21,181 bases of DNA from a virus (IMGVR_UViG_3300048883_000426:1-21181); one strand, 5' to 3'; counted from the first letter of the stretch, positions 1 through 5,844 are shown. The notes: generated by a model not told the origin, from the letters alone. Translations and numbers: made by a program.

Positions 1-64
1 TCAAGACTAAATGTAAATTATGATTAATTATAATTTTTTTAATCTCAAATTCTAGTGGTGTCAT
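1..64 (-). CDS. 5' end of a small hypothetical protein, cut by the window edge
   Basis: An ATG at 64 opens a frame that stays open for 21 codons to the window edge, beginning MTPLEFEIKK. A GGAG Shine-Dalgarno-like site lies about 10 bases upstream, at 75-78 on this strand. It would be the last visible member of the minus-strand micro-gene operon, following the 90-residue zinc-ribbon gene after a 33-base gap. Nothing can be said about function. It is supported only by the ribosome site and the operon context. Confidence 0.4.
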   Translation of the reverse strand, partial: MTPLEFEIKKIIINHNLHLVL

Positions 65-97
65 TTCTTATCATCTCCTGCCATTCGTGTACAACTC

Positions 98-370
98 TTA
101 CCTGTCATAGTTAAATCTGTATTTATGCCATATACCATTATCAGTTAACACCTCAACCGATTTTATACTAGTGGAAGTATCCAAACAACCATAACATAAT
201 CCTATTTTATATTTTTCACCAATAACATAGTATGAACCTATCTTATTACACGTATCACAATGTAAAGTAGTACTATATCTTTCAAGTGAGTAGCCTGTAT
301 CAGTACATTCCTTATCAGTCCAATATACTTTGAGTGTTTTATTCAAGTTGATTATCTCTCCATGATTCAT
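98..370 (-). CDS. Small zinc-ribbon protein, 90 residues
   Basis: Ninety residues with two Cys pairs, C38-x2-C41 and C59-x2-C62, spaced as in a zinc ribbon; the regions between are mixed polar and aromatic. There is no signal peptide or membrane segment. Such four-Cys domains usually bind one zinc and serve nucleic-acid or protein contact, but no specific family is recognised. Its start overlaps the preceding gene (339-524) by 32 bases in another frame, fitting a translationally coupled operon. Function unknown; the coding call rests on operon position, codon continuity and the zinc-ligand pattern. Confidence 0.65.
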   Translation of the reverse strand: MNHGEIINLNKTLKVYWTDKECTDTGYSLERYSTTLHCDTCNKIGSYYVIGEKYKIGLCYGCLDTSTSIKSVEVLTDNGIWHKYRFNYDR

Positions 371-524
371 AAGCTAAATCCTCATCATACCCATCACCAT
401 TACATTCTGGGCATGGAAGTGTTTCACATCCATCATCATTATCATCACCAAAATATGAATGTCTTATACCACCATATTCTATGTAACCTTCACCTTCACA
501 TTCTTTACAATCTTTATCTGTCAT
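339..524 (-). CDS. Small DnaJ-type zinc-finger protein
   Basis: Sixty-one residues carrying two motifs of the DnaJ central-domain type: CKECEGEG at residues 6-13 and CPECNGDG at 38-45 (general form CxxCxGxG), with an extra C33 and an acidic linker. In DnaJ these motifs bind zinc and contact unfolded proteins; here there is no J domain, so it is a free-standing zinc module. A GGAGAG ribosome site sits just before the ATG, inside the end of the upstream gene, and the two genes overlap by 11 bases. It might act as a small chaperone-like or protein-binding factor, but this is only inference. Confidence 0.65.
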   Translation of the reverse strand: MTDKDCKECEGEGYIEYGGIRHSYFGDDNDDGCETLPCPECNGDGYDEDLAYESWRDNQLE

Positions 525-720
525 AATCTATCTCTCCTTCAATACCAAACAAACATTCGTTACAACATCCATTTTCAAGTGGTAATTCTTCACTATGTTC
601 ATATATTTTTTGTTTGCACATATTACAAATTTCATATTTACCCTCATCATCTTTACCTGTTATTACTTCATCCTCATAATAAGTCTTAATATGTAAATCA
701 ATCAAATAATCTACACTCAT
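514..720 (-). CDS. Small Cys-rich protein, 68 residues
   Basis: Sixty-eight residues, acidic, with C32-x2-C35 and a C52-C53-x2-C56 cluster that together could hold one zinc. The start ATG shares bases with the stop of the 35-residue gene upstream (ATGA overlap), a strong sign of coupled translation. The N-terminal 30 residues carry no recognisable motif. No family is recognised. It belongs to the same run of overlapping zinc-ligand micro-genes, and its role is unknown. Confidence 0.6.
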   Translation of the reverse strand: MSVDYLIDLHIKTYYEDEVITGKDDEGKYEICNMCKQKIYEHSEELPLENGCCNECLFGIEGEIDYDR

Positions 721-824
721 CTTGCATACTCCTCCCCGACTCGTCCTTCTCCATCACAATAATCACAGAACTCTTCGTCATCTCCTACGAAACCAAAACC
801 GTTACAATCTGGACAAACTCTCAT
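717..824 (-). CDS. 35-residue DnaJ-type zinc-knuckle microprotein
   Basis: A 35-codon frame read on the minus strand encodes two CxxCxGxG-type motifs, CPDCNGFG at residues 4-11 and CDYCDGEG at 20-27, and little else. It is the smallest unit that could fold round one zinc in the DnaJ central-domain manner. Its ATG overlaps the stop of the gene upstream (821-1021) and its TGA overlaps the ATG of the gene downstream (514-720), each by four bases. A GAGGTG ribosome site lies about 7 bases before the ATG. The motif and the double overlap make it a confident gene despite its size; it looks like a paralogue of the 61-residue protein at 339-524. Confidence 0.7.
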   Translation of the reverse strand: MRVCPDCNGFGFVGDDEEFCDYCDGEGRVGEEYAR

Positions 825-1021
825 TCTTTTAACACCTCAACATCTTCAAACGATATAAGATGATCTCTTACCTTATACACAACACAATATACACCATCTG
901 TATCGACACCCATTGATGTAACACAATTACCATCTAACACATCATTACCCCAATCATTAAACATTTCATCAGCACTATCTAAATCAATGGTCACTCTTAT
1001 CTTAGTCAATCTACACAACAC
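821..1021 (-). CDS. Hypothetical protein, 66 residues
   Basis: Sixty-six residues, acidic, ending EVLKE, with a predicted alternation of short strands (IRVTIDLD, VYCVVYKV) that suggests a small alpha/beta fold. It overlaps the 32-residue ORF upstream by 16 bases and the 35-residue zinc protein downstream by four. No zinc pairs or known motif are seen. The start at 1021 is the only ATG near the overlap; it could be slightly shorter. No function is assigned. Confidence 0.5.
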   Translation of the reverse strand: MLCRLTKIRVTIDLDSADEMFNDWGNDVLDGNCVTSMGVDTDGVYCVVYKVRDHLISFEDVEVLKE

Positions 1022-1104
1022 TCCAACTTCATATTTGTTATTTTAATACGTAAGTTATGTATTAACCTCAGCTCTGCTAACTGTGTTTCATTATATTTGG
1101 TCAT
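1006..1104 (-). CDS. 32-residue micro-ORF in zinc-protein operon
   Basis: A 32-codon frame (MTKYNETQLA at the start) predicted to be helical, with a CC pair near the C-terminus. It is preceded by a very good Shine-Dalgarno, GAGGTG, about 6 bases before the ATG, and its end overlaps the next gene by 16 bases. The ribosome site is the main evidence that it is translated. Function unknown. Confidence 0.45.
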   Translation of the reverse strand: MTKYNETQLAELRLIHNLRIKITNMKLECCVD

Positions 1105-1114
1105 TTCTTACACC

Positions 1115-1237
1115 TCAATCTCTATCGTTCCTCATATCAGCTATACGTTCTGCTCTGTCTACTTTACAGTCATCACACATTGATTCGTAGTCGTCTTGAT
1201 AACAGTCTTCCCAATCATAAGGACATGTTTCTGTCAT
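1115..1237 (-). CDS. 40-residue Cys-rich microprotein
   Basis: Forty codons encoding an acidic peptide with C5, C12 and the pair C21-x2-C24, possible zinc ligands, followed by a charged helix (DRAERIADMR). An AGGAG ribosome site lies about 8 bases before the ATG, and the ATG overlaps the stop of the 34-residue ORF upstream (ATGA). No family is recognised; the ribosome site and the overlap argue that it is real. Confidence 0.55.
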   Translation of the reverse strand: MTETCPYDWEDCYQDDYESMCDDCKVDRAERIADMRNDRD

Positions 1238-1338
1238 ACTTCTAACTCCTTTTGTATTGCCTTAGCCTGTACTCTTAACAGTTCAAGCTCTATTAATTCT
1301 TCTGTATCTTTCAACAGTTGTTTCATTTCTTCATTCAT
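1234..1338 (-). CDS. 34-residue helical microprotein
   Basis: Thirty-four codons encoding a strongly amphipathic, leucine- and glutamate-rich helix (MNEEMKQLLK at the start), likely a coiled coil. The start overlaps the end of the 25-residue ORF by 8 bases and the stop overlaps the next start by four. It may dimerise or bind a partner; nothing more specific can be read from it. Confidence 0.45.
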   Translation of the reverse strand: MNEEMKQLLKDTEELIELELLRVQAKAIQKELEV

Positions 1339-1408
1339 AACTTGCACCGTCGCCAATAAAGAACGCTGTGATTTCGTCACTATAATTAATGTAGTGTCTA
1401 TCGACCAT
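1331..1408 (-). CDS. 25-residue micro-ORF, first of the leftmost operon
   Basis: A 25-codon frame beginning MVDRHYINYS. An in-frame stop just upstream fixes the start. A TATA-like CCTATAATTT is centred about 27 bases before the ATG, the spacing used for leaderless mRNAs elsewhere in this window, so this could be the first gene of the operon that runs to the left edge. No motif. Of all the tiny frames this one has the least support as a protein; it might simply be a leader. Confidence 0.35.
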   Translation of the reverse strand: MVDRHYINYSDEITAFFIGDGASYE

Positions 1409-1429
1409 CCCCTGCTTAAAGAGACAAGA

Positions 1430-1440
1430 AATTATAGGAT
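1430..1440 (-). promoter_or_regulatory. Possible archaeal promoter of the leftmost operon
   Basis: TATA-like CCTATAATTT on the minus strand, centred about 27 bases before the ATG at 1408. Just upstream are a small hairpin (AGGAT/ATCCT, within 1435-1452) and a tandem 9-base repeat (ATAGTTAAC twice, about 1482-1500). Confidence 0.35.
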
Positions 1441-1499
1441 ACTCTCAATCCTTTTTCTTTACTGACAAACGTCTATGCTTATGTTAACTATGTTAACTA

Positions 1500-1667
1500 T
1501 TATCCTTCATAATCCCATAAATGACATACATGTATAAATCCAAAATGCCACATCTTAAACGTGCCACCATCATACACACCAATCCTTTGGTCTTTATGTT
1601 TCCATCTACGTGTAGTGAACTCAATCCACCACTCATTATATTCTTTATCCTTTAATGTTATGTTCAT
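1500..1667 (-). CDS. Hypothetical protein, 55 residues, aromatic-rich
   Basis: A 55-codon frame starting MNITLKDKEY, fixed by an upstream in-frame stop. It is rich in Trp, Tyr and Phe (five Trp) and contains a GVYDGGTFKMWHFG stretch that resembles a small beta-hairpin protein. It lies alone between the two minus-strand operons; a weak AT-rich element near 1691-1703 could be its promoter. No family is recognised. Composition and length make a real gene likely but not certain. Confidence 0.5.
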   Translation of the reverse strand: MNITLKDKEYNEWWIEFTTRRWKHKDQRIGVYDGGTFKMWHFGFIHVCHLWDYEG

Positions 1668-1834
1668 TGTAATTCATAAATGTACTCATACTCTATACTC
1701 TATTCCCCCCCTGCGTTCGTGTACAACTTTAATGGGTAAGTATAAGGGGAGTGAGCCCAAAGATAAACTCACACCCTATTGAAGTCATGATATAATATAG
1801 GTGTCTATGCGATTGAACATAGGTAGCAACTATA
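1668..1834. other. Noncoding stretch between the two left-arm operons
   Basis: About 165 bases with no convincing gene. It contains a G-run on the minus strand (1705-1711), a 13-base repeat shared with 84-96 (at 1716-1728), and the nested inverted repeat described separately at 1790-1840. A 19-codon minus frame inside has no support. Confidence 0.5.
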
Positions 1835-1840
1835 TTATAT
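1790..1840. repeat. Nested inverted repeat (11-bp outer, 5-bp inner stem)
   Basis: ATATAATATAG at 1790-1800 is the perfect reverse complement of CTATATTATAT at 1830-1840. Inside, CTATG (1805-1809) pairs with CATAG (1818-1822) round an 8-base loop. The stop codon of the 53-residue gene (1835-1837) lies inside one arm, so in the minus transcript the structure forms at the end of that operon, where it could terminate transcription or protect the RNA end. It could equally be a protein-binding site in DNA. Confidence 0.65.
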
Positions 1841-1996
1841 GTGCTTACTATTATATTCTTTGACTATCTCTGGGTAGTCATGTGTTAACCAATCATTTAT
1901 CTCTGCGTGCCTGATTGTATTACACTCACTACACCAATCACATTCTTGATGTGATATCTCTACCTCTCTACATATTACACACATCATTTTACTCAT
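1835..1996 (-). CDS. Small zinc-ribbon protein, 53 residues
   Basis: Fifty-three codons starting MSKMMCVICR, with C6-x2-C9 and then C19, C22 and C25 followed by H30, a plausible zinc site. The C-terminal half (DWLTHDYPEI and beyond) is likely helical. Translation might begin at M4 or M5 instead. It is the last gene of the operon from 5182 and its stop falls in the inverted repeat at 1790-1840. No known family. Confidence 0.6.
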   Translation of the reverse strand: MSKMMCVICREVEISHQECDWCSECNTIRHAEINDWLTHDYPEIVKEYNSKHI

Positions 1997-2051
1997 CATA
2001 ATCATCATCATCTTTCATAAGCCAAGCCCACTCAGCTCTCTCTTTACTCAT
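1989..2051 (-). CDS. 20-residue acidic micro-ORF
   Basis: A 20-codon frame (MSKERAEWAW start, then a run of Asp) whose ATG overlaps the TGA of the C2H2-like gene by four bases and whose end overlaps the next gene. Evidence is only this overlap pattern, which is the rule in this operon; it may be untranslated. Confidence 0.3.
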   Translation of the reverse strand: MSKERAEWAWLMKDDDDYDE

Positions 2052-2191
2052 GACCATTCAACCTTACCTTCAACAGTATTTCTTTTATCTCTCTTACAAT
2101 GTAGATGCCATGAAGCATGTCTAGTTAATTGTTGTTTAACCATTGATGATTCATCAAACTCTTGGGGACATAAGTTACATTTATATGTCAT
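2048..2191 (-). CDS. C2H2-like zinc-finger microprotein, 47 residues
   Basis: Forty-seven codons with C5-x2-C8, a Phe at the expected place (PQEF), then a helix carrying H25, H29 and H31, close to the C2H2 finger pattern C-x2-C-x(n)-H-x3-H. The tail is basic (CKRDKRN). Such single fingers are common in archaeal viruses and usually bind DNA. The ATG overlaps the TGA of the amidotransferase gene (ATGA), so it is probably co-translated with it. DNA binding is inferred from the fold, not seen directly. Confidence 0.65.
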   Translation of the reverse strand: MTYKCNLCPQEFDESSMVKQQLTRHASWHLHCKRDKRNTVEGKVEWS

Positions 2192-3051
2192 TTATATTCC
2201 CCCTTATTATAATACATTACCTCGTCTTCTATACTATGTTTCTGTAACATTAATTCTTCTTCCAAATCTAATCTGTTACCTATGTCATATATACTTGTCC
2301 CATCTGATAACATATCAGATATTTCTTCCTCACTCACTCCATATATATCAATGAGGTTAACCATCTCTAACTTCTCATCTTCATTAAGATAAGTTATTTG
2401 TTCAGTCATGTAATTGAATGGTTTATTAAACGTTGTCTTAGTTCCAAAAGATTGGAAGCCTGTGCCTGTAAAGTAATCATTACTACACTTCACACCATTA
2501 ACTTTACACCAACCATCACCAAACTTTGTTATACCTTTACTTGATAGTATCGCTATCTTATTCCAACCTGTTACTAGTTTGTTCATACCATTTCTTCCTA
2601 ACTTATGTGCAAGGTAAGCCATAATTCTACTGTCACTATAATTACCTCTTGGTATTGTTTGTGGTTTCTTACAGCCTTTTAAGTAGTTCACTAACACTTC
2701 AGCGTACTCACTCCACGTGCCGTTATGAAACAACACATCTTTAGTTATGTGACTTGCTTCCATGTTTAACTCTACCTTACTACTAATCTCAAACGGGTGG
2801 TTGAGATTCTTTTTAACACCACCAACACTAGCTATTCTAAAGTGAATGATAGCTGTGCTAATTCCTTTAGGCTTCAACTGTTTGTTGATGATTCTATTGA
2901 TTTGTTTTGCTTTGATGCCTTTCTTATATGATACAGTCTTATCATGATTCAACCATGCGATTGAGCCACCATGACTATTCATATCCTCTGCATCTTTGAG
3001 GTCATTCTTTGATGGATAGTTACCATCATCTATACACATTATTACACACAT
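2188..3051 (-). CDS. Class II glutamine amidotransferase (Ntn hydrolase)
   Basis: The protein (287 residues) starts MCVIMC; removal of Met would expose Cys2 as the N-terminal nucleophile that releases ammonia from glutamine. Other family marks follow in order: a GGSIAWL strand near residues 28-34, HFRIAS at 70-75 (substrate-binding loop), NHPF at 84-87, and FHNG at 108-111 (oxyanion/Gly-rich loop). This resembles stand-alone GAT-II proteins of phages and YafJ-like enzymes, without a synthetase domain. Its gene lies three bases after the amidoligase stop, with an excellent GAGGTGATC ribosome site, so the pair is made together. Established work on amidoligases describes GAT-II neighbours; the likely job is to supply ammonia or to handle glutamyl amides for the amidoligase. 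The last about 60 residues are an acidic helical extension. Confidence 0.85.
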   Translation of the reverse strand: MCVIMCIDDGNYPSKNDLKDAEDMNSHGGSIAWLNHDKTVSYKKGIKAKQINRIINKQLKPKGISTAIIHFRIASVGGVKKNLNHPFEISSKVELNMEASHITKDVLFHNGTWSEYAEVLVNYLKGCKKPQTIPRGNYSDSRIMAYLAHKLGRNGMNKLVTGWNKIAILSSKGITKFGDGWCKVNGVKCSNDYFTGTGFQSFGTKTTFNKPFNYMTEQITYLNEDEKLEMVNLIDIYGVSEEEISDMLSDGTSIYDIGNRLDLEEELMLQKHSIEDEVMYYNKGEYK

Positions 3052-3054
3052 TTT

Positions 3055-4050
3055 CTAGATCACCTCCTTGATTTCTAAACTATGTATCTTTGGTTTGTGT
3101 TCATCCAAGTATGTATGTATTATTTCTAATACTTTATTACTTGCTTTGATTCTTAACTCTGGTTTCTGAAATGCTGGGAGCACTCTTATCTCTACTGTTC
3201 TATGTAATGCCCAGCAATAATTGATAAAGCAATATCTTTGGCTTGACTTTGTTGTGTCATACTTTTGTTCAAGTGGTCTAAAGTCATCTTTACAGAAACT
3301 ATTATGACCTTCTAATCTCCTAAAGAATGATGAGTCAACTTTAAGTTTATGCTCATGTCCCCACTTTAACAGTTTTTCTTTGAGTGTATTGTGAAAGTCT
3401 ACATCCATTAGTACTGCATACTCACGGTTTGTTATTCCACCTACATGTATGTGATGACCACATGTATTATTAGTACGTAGTATTGAATCTTCGTTAGCAC
3501 CAAGCCAACTAGTTGATTCATCTTCAGGTAATATTCTACTAACTACCTCTCCATCATCTCCTTCTCCGTTGGAGCAATCACATTCACAATTACATTCACA
3601 ACCACATTCAAAGTCACATTCATGTGACATATTATCGTTGGTTACACAGTTGTATACATGTTCATTGTCTATAAAGTGTGTTCTACATTTATCACACGCT
3701 AGATATTCATCATGATTCTTAAGTTGTATTACTTTACATGACTCACAATCATTATTAGAATGGTTTCTCATGTCACATTCACATGAATCTATATTCTCAT
3801 CACATCTAGAACATGTACGACATTCTTCACATGAACAGGCATCGCATGTATCATGACATATATCACATATATTACAACTTTCACATTCACAGTAGTCACG
3901 ACATTCACAGTCGTCTCTACAACTACCGTTACATTCACTACTATTACCGTCTACATCTACTGAACCGTCATGATGAAAGTCTCCTCTAATAATATCAGAT
4001 TTACTTATATTACCTTCGACTTCATGACCTACTGTAAAGTCACTCGTCAT
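3055..4050 (-). CDS. Amidoligase with 29-cysteine insertion
   Basis: At 331 residues this shows the landmarks of the putative amidoligase family (glutamine-synthetase-like COOH-NH2 ligases): GHEVE at 8-12, HDGSVD at 27-32, GEVVSRIL at 167-174, CGHHIHVG at 197-204 and RTVEIRVLP at 284-292, which in the family bind ATP-metal and substrate. Between DGSVD and GEVVS lies an insertion (about 40-160) with 29 Cys, many as CxC and CxxC, and many acidic residues, probably several zinc sites or a metal cluster. Family enzymes are thought to form amide or peptide bonds on small molecules or proteins. It is followed by the GAT-II gene and preceded, with an 11-base overlap, by an unknown 119-residue gene. 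A GGAG site precedes the ATG. Substrate unknown. Confidence 0.85.
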   Translation of the reverse strand: MTSDFTVGHEVEGNISKSDIIRGDFHHDGSVDVDGNSSECNGSCRDDCECRDYCECESCNICDICHDTCDACSCEECRTCSRCDENIDSCECDMRNHSNNDCESCKVIQLKNHDEYLACDKCRTHFIDNEHVYNCVTNDNMSHECDFECGCECNCECDCSNGEGDDGEVVSRILPEDESTSWLGANEDSILRTNNTCGHHIHVGGITNREYAVLMDVDFHNTLKEKLLKWGHEHKLKVDSSFFRRLEGHNSFCKDDFRPLEQKYDTTKSSQRYCFINYCWALHRTVEIRVLPAFQKPELRIKASNKVLEIIHTYLDEHKPKIHSLEIKEVI

Positions 4051-4399
4051 TATTTATCTCCATTATTTCAAGATAACTACGTTTCAATGAGTTGTATTTC
4101 AAATCACATTGTTTAGTCCAACTTTGTAACTCTTGATTCGAGTATGGTTGAGTATATCTATTTTTATACGCAGTTTGAACTTGTAATGTACTCATAAAAA
4201 ACAAATCTGCTTTGTCATCTAAACGCAATAAATAATCACGTGGGTCTTCTTGTAACATGTATCTGTATGGAAAATCTCCTTCATCATCTTCATAGTTATG
4301 TATGGTTTTGACTAGTCTACTAAATCCATTATTACATGTTGCTAATAACTCAATGCCTTCGTCAATAGGCACGAGTAGTACTTCAAGTTCAATCTCCAT
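4040..4399 (-). CDS. Hypothetical protein upstream of amidoligase, 119 residues
   Basis: This 119-residue acidic protein has an N-terminal strand-rich half (MEIELEVLLVPIDEG) and a helical C-terminal half (NQELQSWTKQCDLKYNSLKRS). It overlaps the preceding gene by 11 bases and the amidoligase gene by 11, with an AGGAG site before its ATG, so it is co-translated with the amidoligase and may be a partner or substrate. No Cys pairs, membrane segments or known motif are present. It is not recognised. Confidence 0.65.
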   Translation of the reverse strand: MEIELEVLLVPIDEGIELLATCNNGFSRLVKTIHNYEDDEGDFPYRYMLQEDPRDYLLRLDDKADLFFMSTLQVQTAYKNRYTQPYSNQELQSWTKQCDLKYNSLKRSYLEIMEINNDE

Positions 4400-4802
4400 T
4401 AGATTTCTCCTTTAGTACTAGCAAAGCACTTCCTGCTCTACTAAATGCTCCAAACCTCATCTTCTCGGGAAGTCCACGATATATTTGTGCTAAACCATTA
4501 ATAATATTCCTTGAGGGAATACTACCATCTTTGGTTTTAATCACAAAACCTCGTAATTCTTCCATCACACAATCGTTATCACTAGCAAATGTATTGCCAG
4601 CATTAAGAAACTCTTGCATGATTGGGTTTTCGGCTGATTTGCCAATTAAATTCTCAGGCTTTGAACCCAAACCCATTATATGCTTTACAGCACTAACAGC
4701 TTGACGGGATTCAATATCTCCCCTAGCTACTGTATTCATGATAATATCTATCACATTTTCAGTACTTGGGTGGTTGATTTCAGTCATGTTTAACTTTGTC
4801 AA
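4389..4802 (-). CDS. Hypothetical protein of the amidoligase operon, 137 residues
   Basis: A soluble, largely helical protein of 137 residues without known motifs; the middle contains a GLGSKPENLIGKSAENP linker. It starts with a TTG at 4802; an ATG five codons inside (4787, MTEINHPS) is an alternative start. Upstream is one copy of a 24-base repeat ending in GGGTTAAAACCC on this strand. Downstream it overlaps the 119-residue gene. Conserved proximity to the amidoligase cannot be tested from one sequence, so a functional link is only suggested. Confidence 0.6.
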   Translation of the reverse strand: MTKLNMTEINHPSTENVIDIIMNTVARGDIESRQAVSAVKHIMGLGSKPENLIGKSAENPIMQEFLNAGNTFASDNDCVMEELRGFVIKTKDGSIPSRNIINGLAQIYRGLPEKMRFGAFSRAGSALLVLKEKSNGD

Positions 4803-4824
4803 GTAAAAAGTGGGGTTTTAACCC
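4801..4824. repeat. 24-base direct repeat, copy 1
   Basis: Matches copy 2 (4911-4934) at 21 of 24 positions and contains the inverted repeat GGGTT-TTAACCC core. In both copies the minus-strand gene before it ends GGT-TAA within the repeat and the next gene starts just after it. Confidence 0.6.
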
Positions 4825-4910
4825 TGTAATTTCATAGCACTTGGATTAATAGCTCTACTATGCCATTTAGACCATGCTATAAGTTCGTTTTGAAGATTCG
4901 TTAACTTCAT
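4818..4910 (-). CDS. 30-residue micro-ORF between the two repeat copies
   Basis: A 30-codon frame starting MKLTNLQNEL and ending in GGT-TAA inside repeat copy 1. Copy 2 lies directly before its ATG. It is amphipathic with two Trp and a basic middle. Support is limited to position in the operon; it could be a remnant produced when the repeat duplicated. Confidence 0.35.
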   Translation of the reverse strand: MKLTNLQNELIAWSKWHSRAINPSAMKLQG

Positions 4911-4934
4911 GAGTAAAAAGGTGGGTTTTAACCC
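4911..4934. repeat. 24-base direct repeat, copy 2
   Basis: Second copy of the repeat at 4801-4824 (21 of 24 identical), 110 bases away. It spans the GGT-TAA end of the 84-residue gene and a T-run (CCTTTTTAC) on the minus strand, so it could act as a weak terminator or a site for an internal start. Confidence 0.6.
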
Positions 4935-5182
4935 AAATGTTGTCCACATTTAGCACAACTATCAGTATCAACATCAAGTATGTGTCTAGGACATTTAATA
5001 TTGCTCAATCCTTGTATAAAGTACTGAGCATAGAGTTCTTCGTCATGTTCCATAACTATAAACTTGTAAACACCTAACACACAACCAAACACAACAGTAT
5101 AGTCTAATCCCTTAGAAGTATTGTTGTATATGAAACAACTTTGATTGATGTTAGGCACGGTTAAACCGTTGATATTTACCAA
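4928..5182 (-). CDS. Small Cys/His protein, first gene of amidoligase operon
   Basis: Eighty-four residues; the N-terminal 60 look like a small beta domain (YTVVFGCVLGVYKFIVMEHD) and the C-terminus carries C64-x2-H67 and C76-x2-C79, a likely zinc site. The start is a TTG at 5182; the ATG at 5190 is out of frame and stops at once. A palindromic TATA element (5209-5220) lies about 33 bases upstream, giving a nearly leaderless mRNA. It opens the operon that leads to the amidoligase. No family is recognised. Confidence 0.6.
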   Translation of the reverse strand: MVNINGLTVPNINQSCFIYNNTSKGLDYTVVFGCVLGVYKFIVMEHDEELYAQYFIQGLSNIKCPRHILDVDTDSCAKCGQHLG

Positions 5183-5844
5183 AAAACCATACGTACGTAC
5201 GTAGTACGAACTATATAGTTTTAGTAATTACAATCTAGTACGCCTGAAGTCATTCTCAATAAGAGTTTATGACTGTCAGTACGTACTGTTTAGTAAAAAA
5301 GTGTGTAAGTAGTACGCTCACACTCGTGCTACCATTAGGTAGCAATCTTTAACCCTTGACCTTCGGTTTTACCCTAATGACCAAGTTTACTCTAGTCCTT
5401 TAAACTAGACACCGAAAAGGCAAGGACTAACTAGCTGGGCTCAGATATTTTGACATAAGGGAATCTGGATTGGAATAACACCATTTTATACCCTCTTGAA
5501 TACTTTTGTAACCACTCGAAACTCTATAAGAGATAATCCAAAGTGGTGATTCATATTTCCTAAACTTTTCGGCTCAAAGCGTTCACACTATAACACGCTC
5601 GTCAAAGCCTAATCATGTCGGAAATGAAGCCCAATGCAAGACCACGAGGGTGTATTGCCTCGCTTACAAGGTTACTGTGCACTACTAATGTATATATCTT
5701 CTAGGCACAAATCCACAGTGTATCAGGAACGAGTTAGCGAGACCCAGTACACATGTAAAAAAAACAGTTTTTGGGAAATAAGAGGTTACAGACAGGAAAA
5801 AAATATTAATACAACTACGATACATATATAATAGAGTTACGGGG
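5183..5844. other. 660-base noncoding region rich in palindromes and stem-loops
   Basis: No credible protein is encoded here. The left part holds three perfect palindromes: 5190-5203 (TACGTACGTACGTA), 5209-5220 (AACTATATAGTT) and 5277-5288 (CAGTACGTACTG). From 5300 to 5741 many complementary arms follow: AGTGTG/CACACT (5300/5319), TGCTACC-ATTA-GGTAGCA (5327-5344), TTCGGT/ACCGAA (5362/5411), TCTAGT/ACTAGA (5391/5404), AGTCCTT/AAGGACT (5394/5422), ACCACT/AGTGGT (5511/5542), GGCT-AGCGT/ACGCT-AGCC (5571-5609), ACTGTG/CACAGT (5674/5714) and CTCGCT/AGCGAG (5659/5736). It could be a large structured RNA or a replication origin with iterated sites. No tRNA, rRNA or intron core was recognised. Confidence 0.55.
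5209..5220 (-). promoter_or_regulatory. Palindromic TATA element of the amidoligase operon
   Basis: AACTATATAGTT, a perfect 12-base palindrome, contains a TATA box placed to start minus-strand transcription near 5189, just before the TTG at 5182. Being symmetric, it could also drive a plus-strand RNA into the structured region from about 5240. GTAC-centred palindromes on both sides (5190-5203, 5277-5288) could be operators. Confidence 0.5.

Noticed and set aside
459-689. 76-codon plus-strand frame (and similar plus frames at 1196-1465 and 1561-1782)
   Set aside because: They are antisense to overlapping minus-strand zinc-protein genes or promoters, have no ribosome site or TATA box, and their composition (His/Tyr/Phe/Thr runs) is that of reverse-complement shadow.
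5300-5760. Group I or group II intron, RNase P RNA or tRNA in the structured block
   Set aside because: No conserved core, domain V-like hairpin, RNase P signature or T-loop could be found by eye on either strand.
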